64,000 nucleotides of DNA. Origin: Streptomyces tanashiensis. Its GTDB lineage: Bacteria > Actinomycetota > Actinomycetes > Streptomycetales > Streptomycetaceae. Position 1 is the first letter of the stretch; each line of letters opens with the position of its first letter. The position numbers and the translations under genes were made by a program. Positions 25,792-35,191 of this stretch are shown here, piece after piece. Where the stretch lies: positions 150,840 through 214,839 of the forward strand of contig NZ_BMRZ01000013.1 of NCBI RefSeq assembly GCF_014648895.1, in the 5' to 3' direction. Below the pieces are notes generated by a model. It saw only the letters and a list, made by a program, of their open reading frames with translations, did not search any database and was not told where the DNA came from.

Positions 25792-26904
25792 GTGACCGAC
25801 GCTATTCGAGGAGAGGCGCGGGGGACCGCGCCCGTACCGCTGTCCGTACTGGACCTGGTGACCGTCGGCAGCGGGCGGACCGCGACCCAGGCGCTCGCCA
25901 CCAGCGTCGAGCTGAGCCGGCTCGCCGAGCGGCGCGGCTTCCACCGGCACTGGGTGGCCGAGCACCACTCCATGCCCGGGGTCGCCTCCTCCTCCCCGGC
26001 CGTGATCCTCGCCCACCTCGCGGCGCACACCAGCCGCATCCGGCTCGGCTCGGGCGGCGTCATGCTGCCCAACCACGCGCCGCTCGTCGTCGCCGAGCAG
26101 TTCGGCACCCTGGAGGCCTTCGCCCCGGGCCGGATCGACCTCGGTCTCGGCCGCGCGCCCGGCACCGACGGGGCCACGGCCGCCGCCCTGCGGCGCAGCG
26201 CCACCCTCAACGAGGGGGCGGACGACTTTCCGGAGCAGCTGGCCGAGCTGACCCGGTTCCTGGACGACGACTTCCCGGACGGGCACCCGTACGCCCGGAT
26301 CCACGCGGTGCCGGGGCCGGTGCAGGGCCCGAAGGGGCGGCCGCCGATCTGGCTGCTCGGCTCCTCCGGCTTCAGCGCGCGCCTCGCGGGCGTGCTGGGA
26401 CTGCCCTTCGCCTTCGCCCATCACTTCTCGGCCAGGAACACGATCCCGGCGCTCGGCCTCTACCGGGAGTCCTTCCGGCCCTCGGAGGTCCTCGACGCCC
26501 CGTACGCGATGATCGGCGTCTCCGCGTTCGCCGCCGAGGAGGCGGCGCGGGCCCGCCGCGAGGTCCTCGCCGGCGCGCTGGCGATGCTGCGGCTGCGCAC
26601 CGGGCGGCCCGGTCTGGTGCCGACGCCGGAGGAGGCCGAGGCGTACGGGTTCAGCCCCGCCGAGCGGGAGTTCGTGGACGGCTGGCTCGCGAACGTCGTG
26701 TACGGCGCGCCGGACGAGGTGCGCGACGGCCTGGACGACCTCCGGAAGCGGACCGGCGCGGACGAGCTGATGATCACGGCCAACGGGCACGGCGGTCCGG
26801 AGCGGGTGCGGAGCTATGAGCTCATCGCCGACGCGTACGGCCTGCCGGAGCTGCCGGAGCTGCCGGACGACCCGGCGCGGTCTCAGGAGTCCCCGGAGGC
26901 GTGA
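25792..26904 (+). CDS. LLM-class flavin-dependent oxidoreductase
   Basis: 370 aa TIM barrel of the bacterial luciferase-like group: LSVLDLVTVGSG, AEHHSMPGVASSSPAVILAHLA, GSGGVMLPNHAPLVVAEQFGTLEAFAPGRIDLGLGRAPGTD (in pieces) and GSSGFSARLAG are typical of the MsnO8/YwcH-like subfamily. It uses FMNH2 or F420 from a partner reductase; substrate unknown. GTG 25792 is set by AGGAGG at 25777-25782. The longer in-frame extension back to 25612 lacks any motif. Confidence 0.9.
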   Translation: MTDAIRGEARGTAPVPLSVLDLVTVGSGRTATQALATSVELSRLAERRGFHRHWVAEHHSMPGVASSSPAVILAHLAAHTSRIRLGSGGVMLPNHAPLVVAEQFGTLEAFAPGRIDLGLGRAPGTDGATAAALRRSATLNEGADDFPEQLAELTRFLDDDFPDGHPYARIHAVPGPVQGPKGRPPIWLLGSSGFSARLAGVLGLPFAFAHHFSARNTIPALGLYRESFRPSEVLDAPYAMIGVSAFAAEEAARARREVLAGALAMLRLRTGRPGLVPTPEEAEAYGFSPAEREFVDGWLANVVYGAPDEVRDGLDDLRKRTGADELMITANGHGGPERVRSYELIADAYGLPELPELPDDPARSQESPEA

Positions 26905-27047
26905 ACCGCGAGAATTCGATGGCCGGTTGGTTCACTCCCGAACGAACCACCGTCCTCCCCTAAGTGAACCTTAAACCGCTCGTCACCGATGGTGGCGGGC
27001 GGTTCCGTTTTGTGCTGCACGGCTCTGACAAGGCCTTTCTCCGGCCA

Positions 27048-27080
27048 ATTGGTCTAGTCCTCAATCTGGTTCAGACCATT
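27048..27080. promoter_or_regulatory. Tandem DasR-type sites upstream of GH18 chitinase
   Basis: TTGGTCTAGTCC (27049-27060) and CTGGTTCAGACCAT (27066-27079) are spaced about 17 bp centre to centre. Paired 12-bp repeats of this kind are the classic chitinase promoter repeats of Streptomyces and the site of DasR control. They lie 71 bp before the start codon. Confidence 0.85.
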
Positions 27081-27150
27081 GACGCGCTGTTCATGCGGCG
27101 GATATCACTGCTCCAACTTCCGTACCGCCACCCCCTCCCGGAGGCAGCAC

Positions 27151-28851
<1,701 letters not shown>

Positions 28852-28880
28852 GCGACTGACCCGCTGAACCCCTCATGACC

Positions 28881-28919
28881 ACTGCCCCCGCCCGGAATGT
28901 CCCTCCGGCCGGGGGCAGT
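28881..28919. terminator. Hairpin terminator after chitinase
   Basis: ACTGCCCCCG...CGGGGGCAGT arms with CCGG inner pairs. It lies between the convergent chitinase and GGDEF-EAL genes and can serve both. Confidence 0.8.
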
Positions 28920-28941
28920 TCCATGCCCGAAGGGCCCCCGC

Positions 28942-30819
28942 TCAGACCGGCAGCGGTTCCGTGCCGATGAGTTCGGCGATACGGTCCGGGGCCACCGCCC
29001 GTGAGTACAGCCAGCCCTGCCCGGTGTCGCAGCCGATCCGGCGCAGCCTGCTCGCCTGCCCCGCCGTCTCCACGCACTCGGCGGTCACCGTGAGACCCAG
29101 CCGGTGCGCGAGGTGCACGAGCGCCTCGACGATCAGCTCGTCCGCCGGGTTGGCGTGCTCCTCGTCCTGGAAGCCGCGGACGAAGGAGCCGTCCAGCTTG
29201 AGCACGGAGACCGGCAGCCGGCTCAGATAGGCGAGGTTCGAGTAGCCGGTGCCGAAGTCGTCGATCGCGATCCGCACGCCCATGTCGCTCAGCGCCTGGA
29301 GCGCCTGGAGCGGCCGGCCGTTCGAGCCCATCACGGCGGACTCGGTCAGCTCCAGCTGGAGCAGGTGCGGCGCGAGACCGGTCTCCGCGAGGATGCCGGC
29401 CACGTCCGCGACCAGGTCCGAGTCCCAGACCTGCCGGACCGCCACGTTGACGCTGACGAAGATCGGGCGCTCGCGCGGATGGTCCTTCTGCCACTGCCGG
29501 GCCTGGCGGCAGGCGGTGTTCAGCACCCAGCGCCCCAGCTCCACGATGGAGCCGTCCTCCTCGGCGATACCGATGAACCGATTCGGCGCGAGCGAGCCGA
29601 ACTGCGGGTGGTTCCAGCGCACCAGCGCCTCCACCCCGCGCACCGCTCCGTCGGCCAGGTCCACCAGGGGCTGGTACTCCAGGGCGAACTCCCCGCGCTC
29701 CACCGCCGGCCGCAGGGTGGAGGAGAGCGACTGCCGGGTCATCCGATGGGCGTTGCGCTCGGGGTCGAAGAGCGTCCAGCGGGCCTTGCCGTCCGCCTTC
29801 GCCCAGTACAGCGTGGTGTCCGCGGCCTGCATGAGGGCGGTCGCCGTCGTCCCGCTCCCCGCGCGCTCGACCACACCGATCGACGCGGAGACGGAGAGCC
29901 GCTGGCCGCCGAGGTCGAAGGGGCGCTGGAGCGCGTCGAGCACCGAGCGGGCCAGGTCCGCCAGTTGCTCCGTGCCGGTGGAGTCCTCGATGAGGATCGC
30001 GAACTCGTCGCCGCCGAGCCGCGCCACGAGGTGACTGCCGCTGCGGGTGTAGCCGTCGCGGTCCGCGCACTCCGTCAGACGGGTGGCGACGGCGGCCAGG
30101 AGCCGGTCGCCGACACGGTGGCCGAGGGTGTCGTTGACCGCCTTGAAGCCGTCGAGGTCCAGATAGCAGAGACCGATCCGCCCTGTTCTGCCATAGCCGT
30201 ACGACTCGTATGACTCATGCGACTCATGTGACGGGCCTGCCGGGCCGGTGCTCGCGGCGGCGTCCTGGGCCGCGGTCTCCAGGGCGGCCGAGAGCCGCTC
30301 GAAGAACAGCGCGCGGTTGGGCAGCCGGGTCACCGGGTCGTGCATCTGGAGGTGGCGCAGCCGCGCGTGGAGCTCGCGCCGGTCGCTGATGTCCGCGATC
30401 GACAGCAGGACGCGCCGGCTGTCGGGCACGGGGGCGACGGTGACCTCGGCCCACAGCGAGCGCCCGTCGGCGTGCTTGAGGCGGCGGGTGCAGCGGAAGC
30501 GGGAGCGGCGACCGCCGAGCACCTCCCGGTAGGCGTGCCAGGTGCGTCCGTCGGAGGCGAGGTCGACGAGGTCGGCCGCCGCCTGCTCCCGGAGCGCCGT
30601 GGGCTCGGTGCCGAGGAGGGTGCCGAAGGAGTCGTTGGCGACGACCACGACACCGTCCTCGTCCACGACGGCCATGGCGAGCTGGGAGACCCGGAAGGCG
30701 GCGCGGTAGTCGCGGAGTTCGGCCGCCCGTCGCGCGAGGTGACGCTCCGTGAGTGCGGGCTCGGCCGCGTGTGTCTCCGCCGGCTCTGGGTGCACCGGTC
30801 CTTCGGGGGTTCCGCTCAC
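28942..30819 (-). CDS. cdgA: PAS-GGDEF-EAL cyclic-di-GMP turnover protein (CdgA-like)
   Basis: 625 aa, no TM segments. PAS domain at ~30-150 (FRVSQLAMAVVDEDGVVVVANDSF), diguanylate cyclase with intact LGGDEF (Asp271 region) and phosphodiesterase with intact GVEALVRW (Glu397-Leu399), ENV-like FVSVNVAVRQ and IDDFGTGYSNL. Both catalytic signatures are whole, so it could make and degrade c-di-GMP. Position between the chitin genes and adpA recalls S. coelicolor cdgA (SCO2817), a BldD target that blocks aerial growth when overproduced; this identity is from memory of synteny. A low-complexity insert HESHESYESYGYG sits in the GGDEF domain. GTG 30819 follows GGGAG; a longer frame to 31020 adds an unstructured Arg/Pro stretch. 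Confidence 0.8.
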   Translation of the reverse strand: MSGTPEGPVHPEPAETHAAEPALTERHLARRAAELRDYRAAFRVSQLAMAVVDEDGVVVVANDSFGTLLGTEPTALREQAAADLVDLASDGRTWHAYREVLGGRRSRFRCTRRLKHADGRSLWAEVTVAPVPDSRRVLLSIADISDRRELHARLRHLQMHDPVTRLPNRALFFERLSAALETAAQDAAASTGPAGPSHESHESYESYGYGRTGRIGLCYLDLDGFKAVNDTLGHRVGDRLLAAVATRLTECADRDGYTRSGSHLVARLGGDEFAILIEDSTGTEQLADLARSVLDALQRPFDLGGQRLSVSASIGVVERAGSGTTATALMQAADTTLYWAKADGKARWTLFDPERNAHRMTRQSLSSTLRPAVERGEFALEYQPLVDLADGAVRGVEALVRWNHPQFGSLAPNRFIGIAEEDGSIVELGRWVLNTACRQARQWQKDHPRERPIFVSVNVAVRQVWDSDLVADVAGILAETGLAPHLLQLELTESAVMGSNGRPLQALQALSDMGVRIAIDDFGTGYSNLAYLSRLPVSVLKLDGSFVRGFQDEEHANPADELIVEALVHLAHRLGLTVTAECVETAGQASRLRRIGCDTGQGWLYSRAVAPDRIAELIGTEPLPV

Positions 30820-31173
30820 CGCTCGCTCCCGTGTGCAGTCGGGCCGGTCACATGTGGTCGGGATGGTCGGCCAAGGAAGAGTGAGCCGATCATAGAGCCA
30901 GCCGGGGGAGCGTTCCAGCTTCGAGGCGTCGACGAGGGGGCCACGGCGCTGTGAGGCCCCCCACCGGGGCAGGGCGCCCGATCGTTTCTGCGCGGGTCTG
31001 ACACGGGCCGTCGGGTCCATGACCGAATGTGACTTTCCGTGAGCTGAAGAGCGCTCGTGTCGCGTCGACCCCGTGGTGTCCCCTCACCCGACCGGGGCAG
31101 CGGAAACATGCGAAACGCCGCGAATCGTCACAAGGTGGGTGGGGTGTCCCGCATTCCCGATCCGGAGGTCCAC
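30820..31173. other. Divergent intergenic region between cdgA-like gene and M6 protease
   Basis: 354 bp with both promoters. CACATGTG at 30849-30856 within GGTCACATGTGGTC is the only symmetric element noticed near the cdgA-like start; it matches the BldD box only loosely. No RNA gene is apparent. Confidence 0.45.
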
Positions 31174-32424
31174 GTGAGGGCTCAGCAGCCACCCGGGGGA
31201 GTGGAACGCCCACGGCTGCGTGCCGGTGCGGCGGCCTTCACCTCGCTCGCCGCCCTGGCCGCCACCGGGCTCGTCGCGGGCCCCGCCGTCGGCGCGTCCT
31301 CGGCGAGTCCCTGCGCCCTGCCCCGTACCGCCGCCCACCACTCCCTCGGCCTCGACACCTGGAACAGCGCCTATCCGCGCCCGAACCAGACCCTCGACGC
31401 CGTCATGATCTTCCTGTCCTTCCCGGACTCCGAGCCGCTCACCACACCAGCCGAACTCGCCGCCGATCACTTCCCCGCCACCAGCGAGTACTTCGACCGC
31501 GCCTCCTACGGGCGCTTCAGCCTGCGCCCGCACCCCCGGGCCGGCTGGACGCCGATGCCGCGCGACTCGAGCGAGTACGCCATACGGCGGGACTGGGACG
31601 CCGGGAAGCGGTCCGCCTACCTCCGTGACGCCATCGCCGCCGCCGACAAGGACGTCGACTTCTCCCGGTACGACATCGTCTACCTGGTCGCCGACCCCGA
31701 CGCGCCCGGCGTGGACTCCGACGCGACCAAGGTCGTCAACCTGGACCACCCGCTGGAGGCCGACGGCACCGAGATCAAGCGCGTCGTCACCGTCTTCGAG
31801 CGCCACCCGCCCGACCGGAACGTCCTCGCCCACGAGACCGGCCACGTCTTCGACCTGCCCGACCTCTACCACCGCCCGGTGGACGGCAAGGGCGACTGGG
31901 ACACCCACGTGGGCGACTGGGACGTCATGGGCAGCCAGTTCGGGCTCTCCCCGGACCTCTTCGGCTGGCACAAGTGGAAGCTCGGCTGGCTCTCCCGCGC
32001 CCAGGTGACCTGCGTGCAGGGCTCCGGCCCCCGGCTGGTCAGCCTGGAGCCGACCGACACCCCGCCCACGGCGGGCGGCATCCTCGGCACCCGGCTCGCC
32101 GTCGTCCGCACCGGTCCCGACAGCGTCCTGGCGATCGAGGCCCGGAGCACCGCCGGGAACGACGCCGACACCTGCACCGAGGGCGTGCTCGTCTACCGGG
32201 TCCGCAACGACGCGGCCTCCGGCGAGGGTCCCGTCGAGGTCGTGGACGCGCACCCGGACACCGAGGCGTGCGCCGAGCGCTCCGTCTACGCGCCGCTCGC
32301 GGACGCCCCCGTCGAGGAGGGCGAGACCCTGACCGTGCCCGGCACCGGCGTGCGGGTGGAGGTCACCGACCGGTCCGGGGCGGGCGTCTGGACGGTGAAG
32401 ATCACCCCACCCGGCAGGAGATGA
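31174..32424 (+). CDS. Secreted M6-family (immune inhibitor A-like) metalloprotease
   Basis: 416 aa. Signal peptide after PRLRAGAAAF (AALAATGLVAGPAVGASS). Catalytic zinc motif HETGH (His220, Glu221, His224) in VLAHETGHVFDLPDLYH, with the M6-typical GDWDVMGSQFG met-turn downstream and a C-terminal beta domain. It is shorter than Bacillus InhA but complete around the active site. GTG 31174 follows CCGGAGG; GTG 31201 is possible. Substrates are probably extracellular proteins. No pro-domain boundary can be placed with confidence. Confidence 0.88.
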   Translation: MRAQQPPGGVERPRLRAGAAAFTSLAALAATGLVAGPAVGASSASPCALPRTAAHHSLGLDTWNSAYPRPNQTLDAVMIFLSFPDSEPLTTPAELAADHFPATSEYFDRASYGRFSLRPHPRAGWTPMPRDSSEYAIRRDWDAGKRSAYLRDAIAAADKDVDFSRYDIVYLVADPDAPGVDSDATKVVNLDHPLEADGTEIKRVVTVFERHPPDRNVLAHETGHVFDLPDLYHRPVDGKGDWDTHVGDWDVMGSQFGLSPDLFGWHKWKLGWLSRAQVTCVQGSGPRLVSLEPTDTPPTAGGILGTRLAVVRTGPDSVLAIEARSTAGNDADTCTEGVLVYRVRNDAASGEGPVEVVDAHPDTEACAERSVYAPLADAPVEEGETLTVPGTGVRVEVTDRSGAGVWTVKITPPGRR

Positions 32425-32434
32425 CCCGGAACAC

Positions 32435-32468
32435 GAAGAAGCCCCCCGCTTCCGCGAGGGGCTTCTTC
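32435..32468. terminator. Bidirectional hairpin between M6 protease and tRNA-Lys copy 3
   Basis: GAAGAAGCCCC / GGGGCTTCTTC, 11-bp perfect stem with an inner CCGCTTCCGCGA loop region. It serves the protease on the plus strand and the tRNA on the minus strand. Confidence 0.88.
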
Positions 32469-32474
32469 CGTCTG

Positions 32475-32548
32475 TGCGCCGCCAGGGACTCGAACCCCGG
32501 ACCCGCTGATTAAGAGTCAGCTGCTCTAACCAACTGAGCTAGCGGCGC
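32475..32548 (-). tRNA. tRNA-Lys (anticodon CTT), copy 3
   Basis: Same 74 bases as copies 1 and 2. Its 5' ten bases (GCGCCGCTAG) also encode the last residues and the TAG stop of the upstream primase-polymerase-like gene. Confidence 0.97.
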
Positions 32549-33168
32549 CTGCTGACGTCGTAGACATTAGCATCCGGATCGGCGGGAGGAAAAATCGATA
32601 CCCGCACGTCGGCGGCGGAGGCCGCCCGGACGGCCCGCACACAGGCCCAGAGCACGACCTCGGGGCCGGGCAGCCACGGGCTCCGGGTGTCCGGGGCCAC
32701 CAGCCAGCGGGGCCCGGCGTCGCCCGACGGTACGAGCGGCGGCACGGTCACCGCGTCCCCGAGCCCGTGGCAGAGCGGCCGGGGGACCTCCTCCCCCCAC
32801 TCCTCCCAGTCGAGGAGCGCGGGCAGCCGCTGGGCCGTCCCCGGCGCCGTGAAGAGCATCATCCGGCCCCGGTGCATCGCGACCGGCCCCGAGCCCGGGC
32901 CCTCCTCCCAGAGCCGGCCCAGCATCCGGCGCCCGAAGACCGGGTCCACGTTGACGACGTCGAAGACCGTCCCGCAGGGCAGCGCGGCCGGGGAGTCGGG
33001 CCGGGACTCCCAGCGCGTGAGCGCGGAGCCGTCGCGCCCCCCGGCGGCCGAGGCGAGCCAGGCGGCCCCGTCGGCGGTCACCCGGGCCGTCTGGTGCCGT
33101 CCCTCGTCGCCCTGCCGGAGGAACCGGAAGATGTCGTGCGGGGTCTCGTCGCGCAGCCAGGTCGTCAT
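32539..33168 (-). CDS. Bifunctional primase/polymerase N-terminal-like protein
   Basis: 209 aa. Resembles the actinobacterial family annotated as bifunctional DNA primase/polymerase: AAWLASAAGGRDGSALTRWE, CGTVFDVVNVDPVFGRRML, GPVAMHRGRMMLFTAPGTAQ and RWLVAPDTRSPWLPGPEVVLW. Catalytic Asp pairs expected of an active prim-pol are not clearly visible, so it may be a degenerate member. ATG 33168 begins MTTWLRDETPHD. The coding region runs 10 bp into tRNA-Lys copy 3 and takes its stop from the tRNA's own CTAG. If transcribed with the tRNA, the tRNA would be processed from this mRNA. Confidence 0.65.
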   Translation of the reverse strand: MTTWLRDETPHDIFRFLRQGDEGRHQTARVTADGAAWLASAAGGRDGSALTRWESRPDSPAALPCGTVFDVVNVDPVFGRRMLGRLWEEGPGSGPVAMHRGRMMLFTAPGTAQRLPALLDWEEWGEEVPRPLCHGLGDAVTVPPLVPSGDAGPRWLVAPDTRSPWLPGPEVVLWACVRAVRAASAADVRVSIFPPADPDANVYDVSRRR

Positions 33169-33251
33169 GGATCCAGGTCTACCGGGCGTGACGATCCGAT
33201 CGCCGAGGGTTCCCGGAATCCCGGACAGGAGGGGTGGGTGAGGAGTATCGT

Positions 33252-33277
33252 GCCCCCTCGGCATATGCCAGGGGGGC
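33252..33277 (-). terminator. Palindromic hairpin downstream of small hypothetical gene
   Basis: GCCCCCT-C-GGCATATGCC-AGGGGGGC followed by TTTTT on the plus strand. It lies just after the stop of the minus-strand gene at 33299 and before the next minus-strand start. The U-run is on the plus strand, so direction is uncertain. Confidence 0.6.
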
Positions 33278-33298
33278 TTTTTCGGCCAGACGTGCGAC

Positions 33299-33655
33299 TC
33301 AGTCCTCCGACGGACGGCCGTTCGTCCGGATCAGGTCGCGGCCGAACTCGATCATCCGCCGCGCGTAGTCCTCGGTCCACTCCGCCCGCTCGGCGACGTC
33401 CGCCGCCGTCAGCCGGTCGAAGCGGCGCGGATCCGCCAGCTGCGCGGCCGCGATCGCCTGGAACTCCGTCGCCCGGTCCGTCGCCGCCCGGAAGGCGAGC
33501 GTCAGCTCCGTCGCCCGGGACAGCAGCTCGCGGGGGTCCTCTATGGACTCCAGGTCGAAGAAGTGCTCCGGGTCGGCGGTCGCCTCGGCAGGCTCGAAGA
33601 TCAGCGGTGCCGGCCGAAGCCGCCGCTGTGCGCTCCGCTCCGCGGGTTCCGCCAT
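33299..33655 (-). CDS. Conserved small hypothetical protein
   Basis: 118 aa, soluble and helical (HFFDLESIEDPRELLSRATEL, FDRLTAADVAERAEWTEDYARRMIEFGRDL split across helices). No known domain is recognised; the second half could be a helical bundle that binds nucleic acid or protein. ATG 33655 starts MAEPAERSAQ. It is separated by 139 bp from the helicase gene and could be read with it. Charge and codon use look normal for a real gene. Confidence 0.6.
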   Translation of the reverse strand: MAEPAERSAQRRLRPAPLIFEPAEATADPEHFFDLESIEDPRELLSRATELTLAFRAATDRATEFQAIAAAQLADPRRFDRLTAADVAERAEWTEDYARRMIEFGRDLIRTNGRPSED

Positions 33656-33794
33656 CGTTCTTCTCCTCCTCGCACAGGCACGGCCCGGAATCCCGGGCCG
33701 TCTTCCATTGTCCCGCGCCCCGCAAGAGCGCGAACCTCGCCCCGTACGCCCCCGGTGTCTCCCCGAGCCCCGGTTTGCGCACGGCGGCAGCCGC

Positions 33795-35126
33795 TCACGG
33801 CGCCCAGGCCACCCGGTGTTCCTCCAGGTGGGAGAGGACCGCGTGGTTCGCCTCCCAGCCGTCCGGGAACGACACCGCGACGCCCAGCCGCACCGGATCC
33901 GTCGACGGATGCTCGTCGAGGAGCTCCGCCACACCCGCGCGGCACACCACGATGCACGCGTGCCGGTGCCGGGAGGCCAGCACGCACAGCCGGCCCGTCT
34001 CCAGATGGAAGGCGGTCGCGTCCGGGCGCCCCGACAGCGGATGGAGGACCACCGTCACGTCGTACTCGCGCCCCTGGAGCCGGTTCGCCGTGTCCACCGT
34101 CACGCCCGTCACGCCCAGGTCCGCGAGCGCCGCCCGCACCGCCGCCGCCTGGTCGCGGTGGGCGGTGCCGACGGCGATCCGGTCCGGAGTGAGCGGGACC
34201 GGGGTCTCCGAGCGCTCCGAGACCGCCGCGCCGCCCCGGTCCAGGAGCCGGCGCACGACCAGGGCGATCGCGCCGACCGCCTCGGGGTCGGTGCGCGGGG
34301 TGTGCCGGGCCGGGAGTTCGAGCAGGCCCCAGCCGGACTCGGCCGCCTCGTCGAGGACCCGGTCGGGGCCCGAACCGTCCGAGGGCACCCCGAAGGAGAG
34401 CTTCCGGTCCCCGTGCCCGGTGCCGCTGCGGAACGGCGTGTACGGATAGAAGGCGTCCGACACCAGCGGCGCCGCCGAGGCGGGCAGCCGCCAGGAGACC
34501 GGCAGCCGGTGCTGCGGCAGCTCCGGATTGTGCGCGAGCAGCGTGGAGACGGCGCTCGCCGACGGGTCGTACGTGAGCCCCGCCCACTGCTCCGCGCCCA
34601 CCACCGAGAACGGGTCGAGCTGCCCGGGGTCGCCCACGAACAGCGCCCGCTCGAAGAGGCCCGCCACCGCGAGCAGCGCGTCCGACCGCATCTGGTACGC
34701 CTCGTCGACGATCGCGTGCGCCCACGGCTCGACGTTCTTCACGTGCCCCCACTTGGCGGCCGTGGACAGGACGACCGGCACCCCGGCCAGCTCGCCCGCC
34801 TTCGCCGACTTCCGTACGTGTTCCAGGTCGTCGAGCGCCTTGTCGTACGGGTCGGAGTCGTTCGAGTGCAGCCGGCCGATCTCCAGCCCCGGCTCCTTCT
34901 CCGCGAGCCGCAGCACCAGGTCGTCCACCTGTGCGTTCGTCTGGGCGACCACCATCAGGGGCCGCCCGGCGGCGGCCAGTTCGAGGGCGGCCCGGACCAC
35001 GAGCGTCGACTTGCCGGCGCCCGGCGGGGAATCGACGACGACGCCCCGCGCGGTGCCGTGCAGGGTGTCCGCCAGGATGGCGGAGGTCGCGCGGGCGGCC
35101 TCGGCGGACGGGTCGAACACGGTCAC
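33795..35126 (-). CDS. UPF1-like superfamily 1 helicase
   Basis: 443 aa. Motif I SPPGAGKST (Lys39), Ia VVAQTNAQVD, motif II VDEAYQM (the DEAxQ form of UPF1-like SF1B helicases), III GDPGQLDP, IV SWRLP, V TANRLQGREYDVTVV and VI VLASRHRHACIVV. All SF1 motifs are present without extra domains; it is short for a helicase. Third gene of an operon with a putative Fe-S nuclease and a 529-aa unknown. Translation starts at GTG 35126, which overlaps the TGA of a 13-codon ORF. Likely substrate is DNA or RNA ends; 5'-3' polarity would be expected of the subfamily. Confidence 0.85.
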   Translation of the reverse strand: MTVFDPSAEAARATSAILADTLHGTARGVVVDSPPGAGKSTLVVRAALELAAAGRPLMVVAQTNAQVDDLVLRLAEKEPGLEIGRLHSNDSDPYDKALDDLEHVRKSAKAGELAGVPVVLSTAAKWGHVKNVEPWAHAIVDEAYQMRSDALLAVAGLFERALFVGDPGQLDPFSVVGAEQWAGLTYDPSASAVSTLLAHNPELPQHRLPVSWRLPASAAPLVSDAFYPYTPFRSGTGHGDRKLSFGVPSDGSGPDRVLDEAAESGWGLLELPARHTPRTDPEAVGAIALVVRRLLDRGGAAVSERSETPVPLTPDRIAVGTAHRDQAAAVRAALADLGVTGVTVDTANRLQGREYDVTVVLHPLSGRPDATAFHLETGRLCVLASRHRHACIVVCRAGVAELLDEHPSTDPVRLGVAVSFPDGWEANHAVLSHLEEHRVAWAP

Positions 35127-35191
35127 AGCACGTCCTGGGGGGTCGCGGCGTCGAACAGGGTCACAGCACGTCCTCGGGGGTCACGGCGTCG
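35121..35191. repeat. Direct duplication of a gene junction (33 bp, 38-bp offset)
   Basis: GGTCACAGCACGTCCT at 35121 and again at 35159; each copy runs 33 bp and 30 of 33 positions agree. Each copy carries, on the minus strand, the tail DVL-stop of one gene and the GTGACC start of the next. Confidence 0.85.
35123..35164 (-). CDS. 13-codon coupling ORF between unknown protein and helicase
   Basis: GTG 35164 overlaps the TGA of the upstream gene (GTGA) and its own TGA overlaps the GTG of the helicase (GTGA). The peptide VTLFDAATPQDVL has the helicase start VT-FD at one end and the upstream gene's tail DVL at the other. It is explained by the 38-bp duplication and keeps a chain of overlaps unbroken. 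The peptide itself probably has no function; re-initiation is the likely role. Confidence 0.55.
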   Translation of the reverse strand: MTLFDAATPQDVL

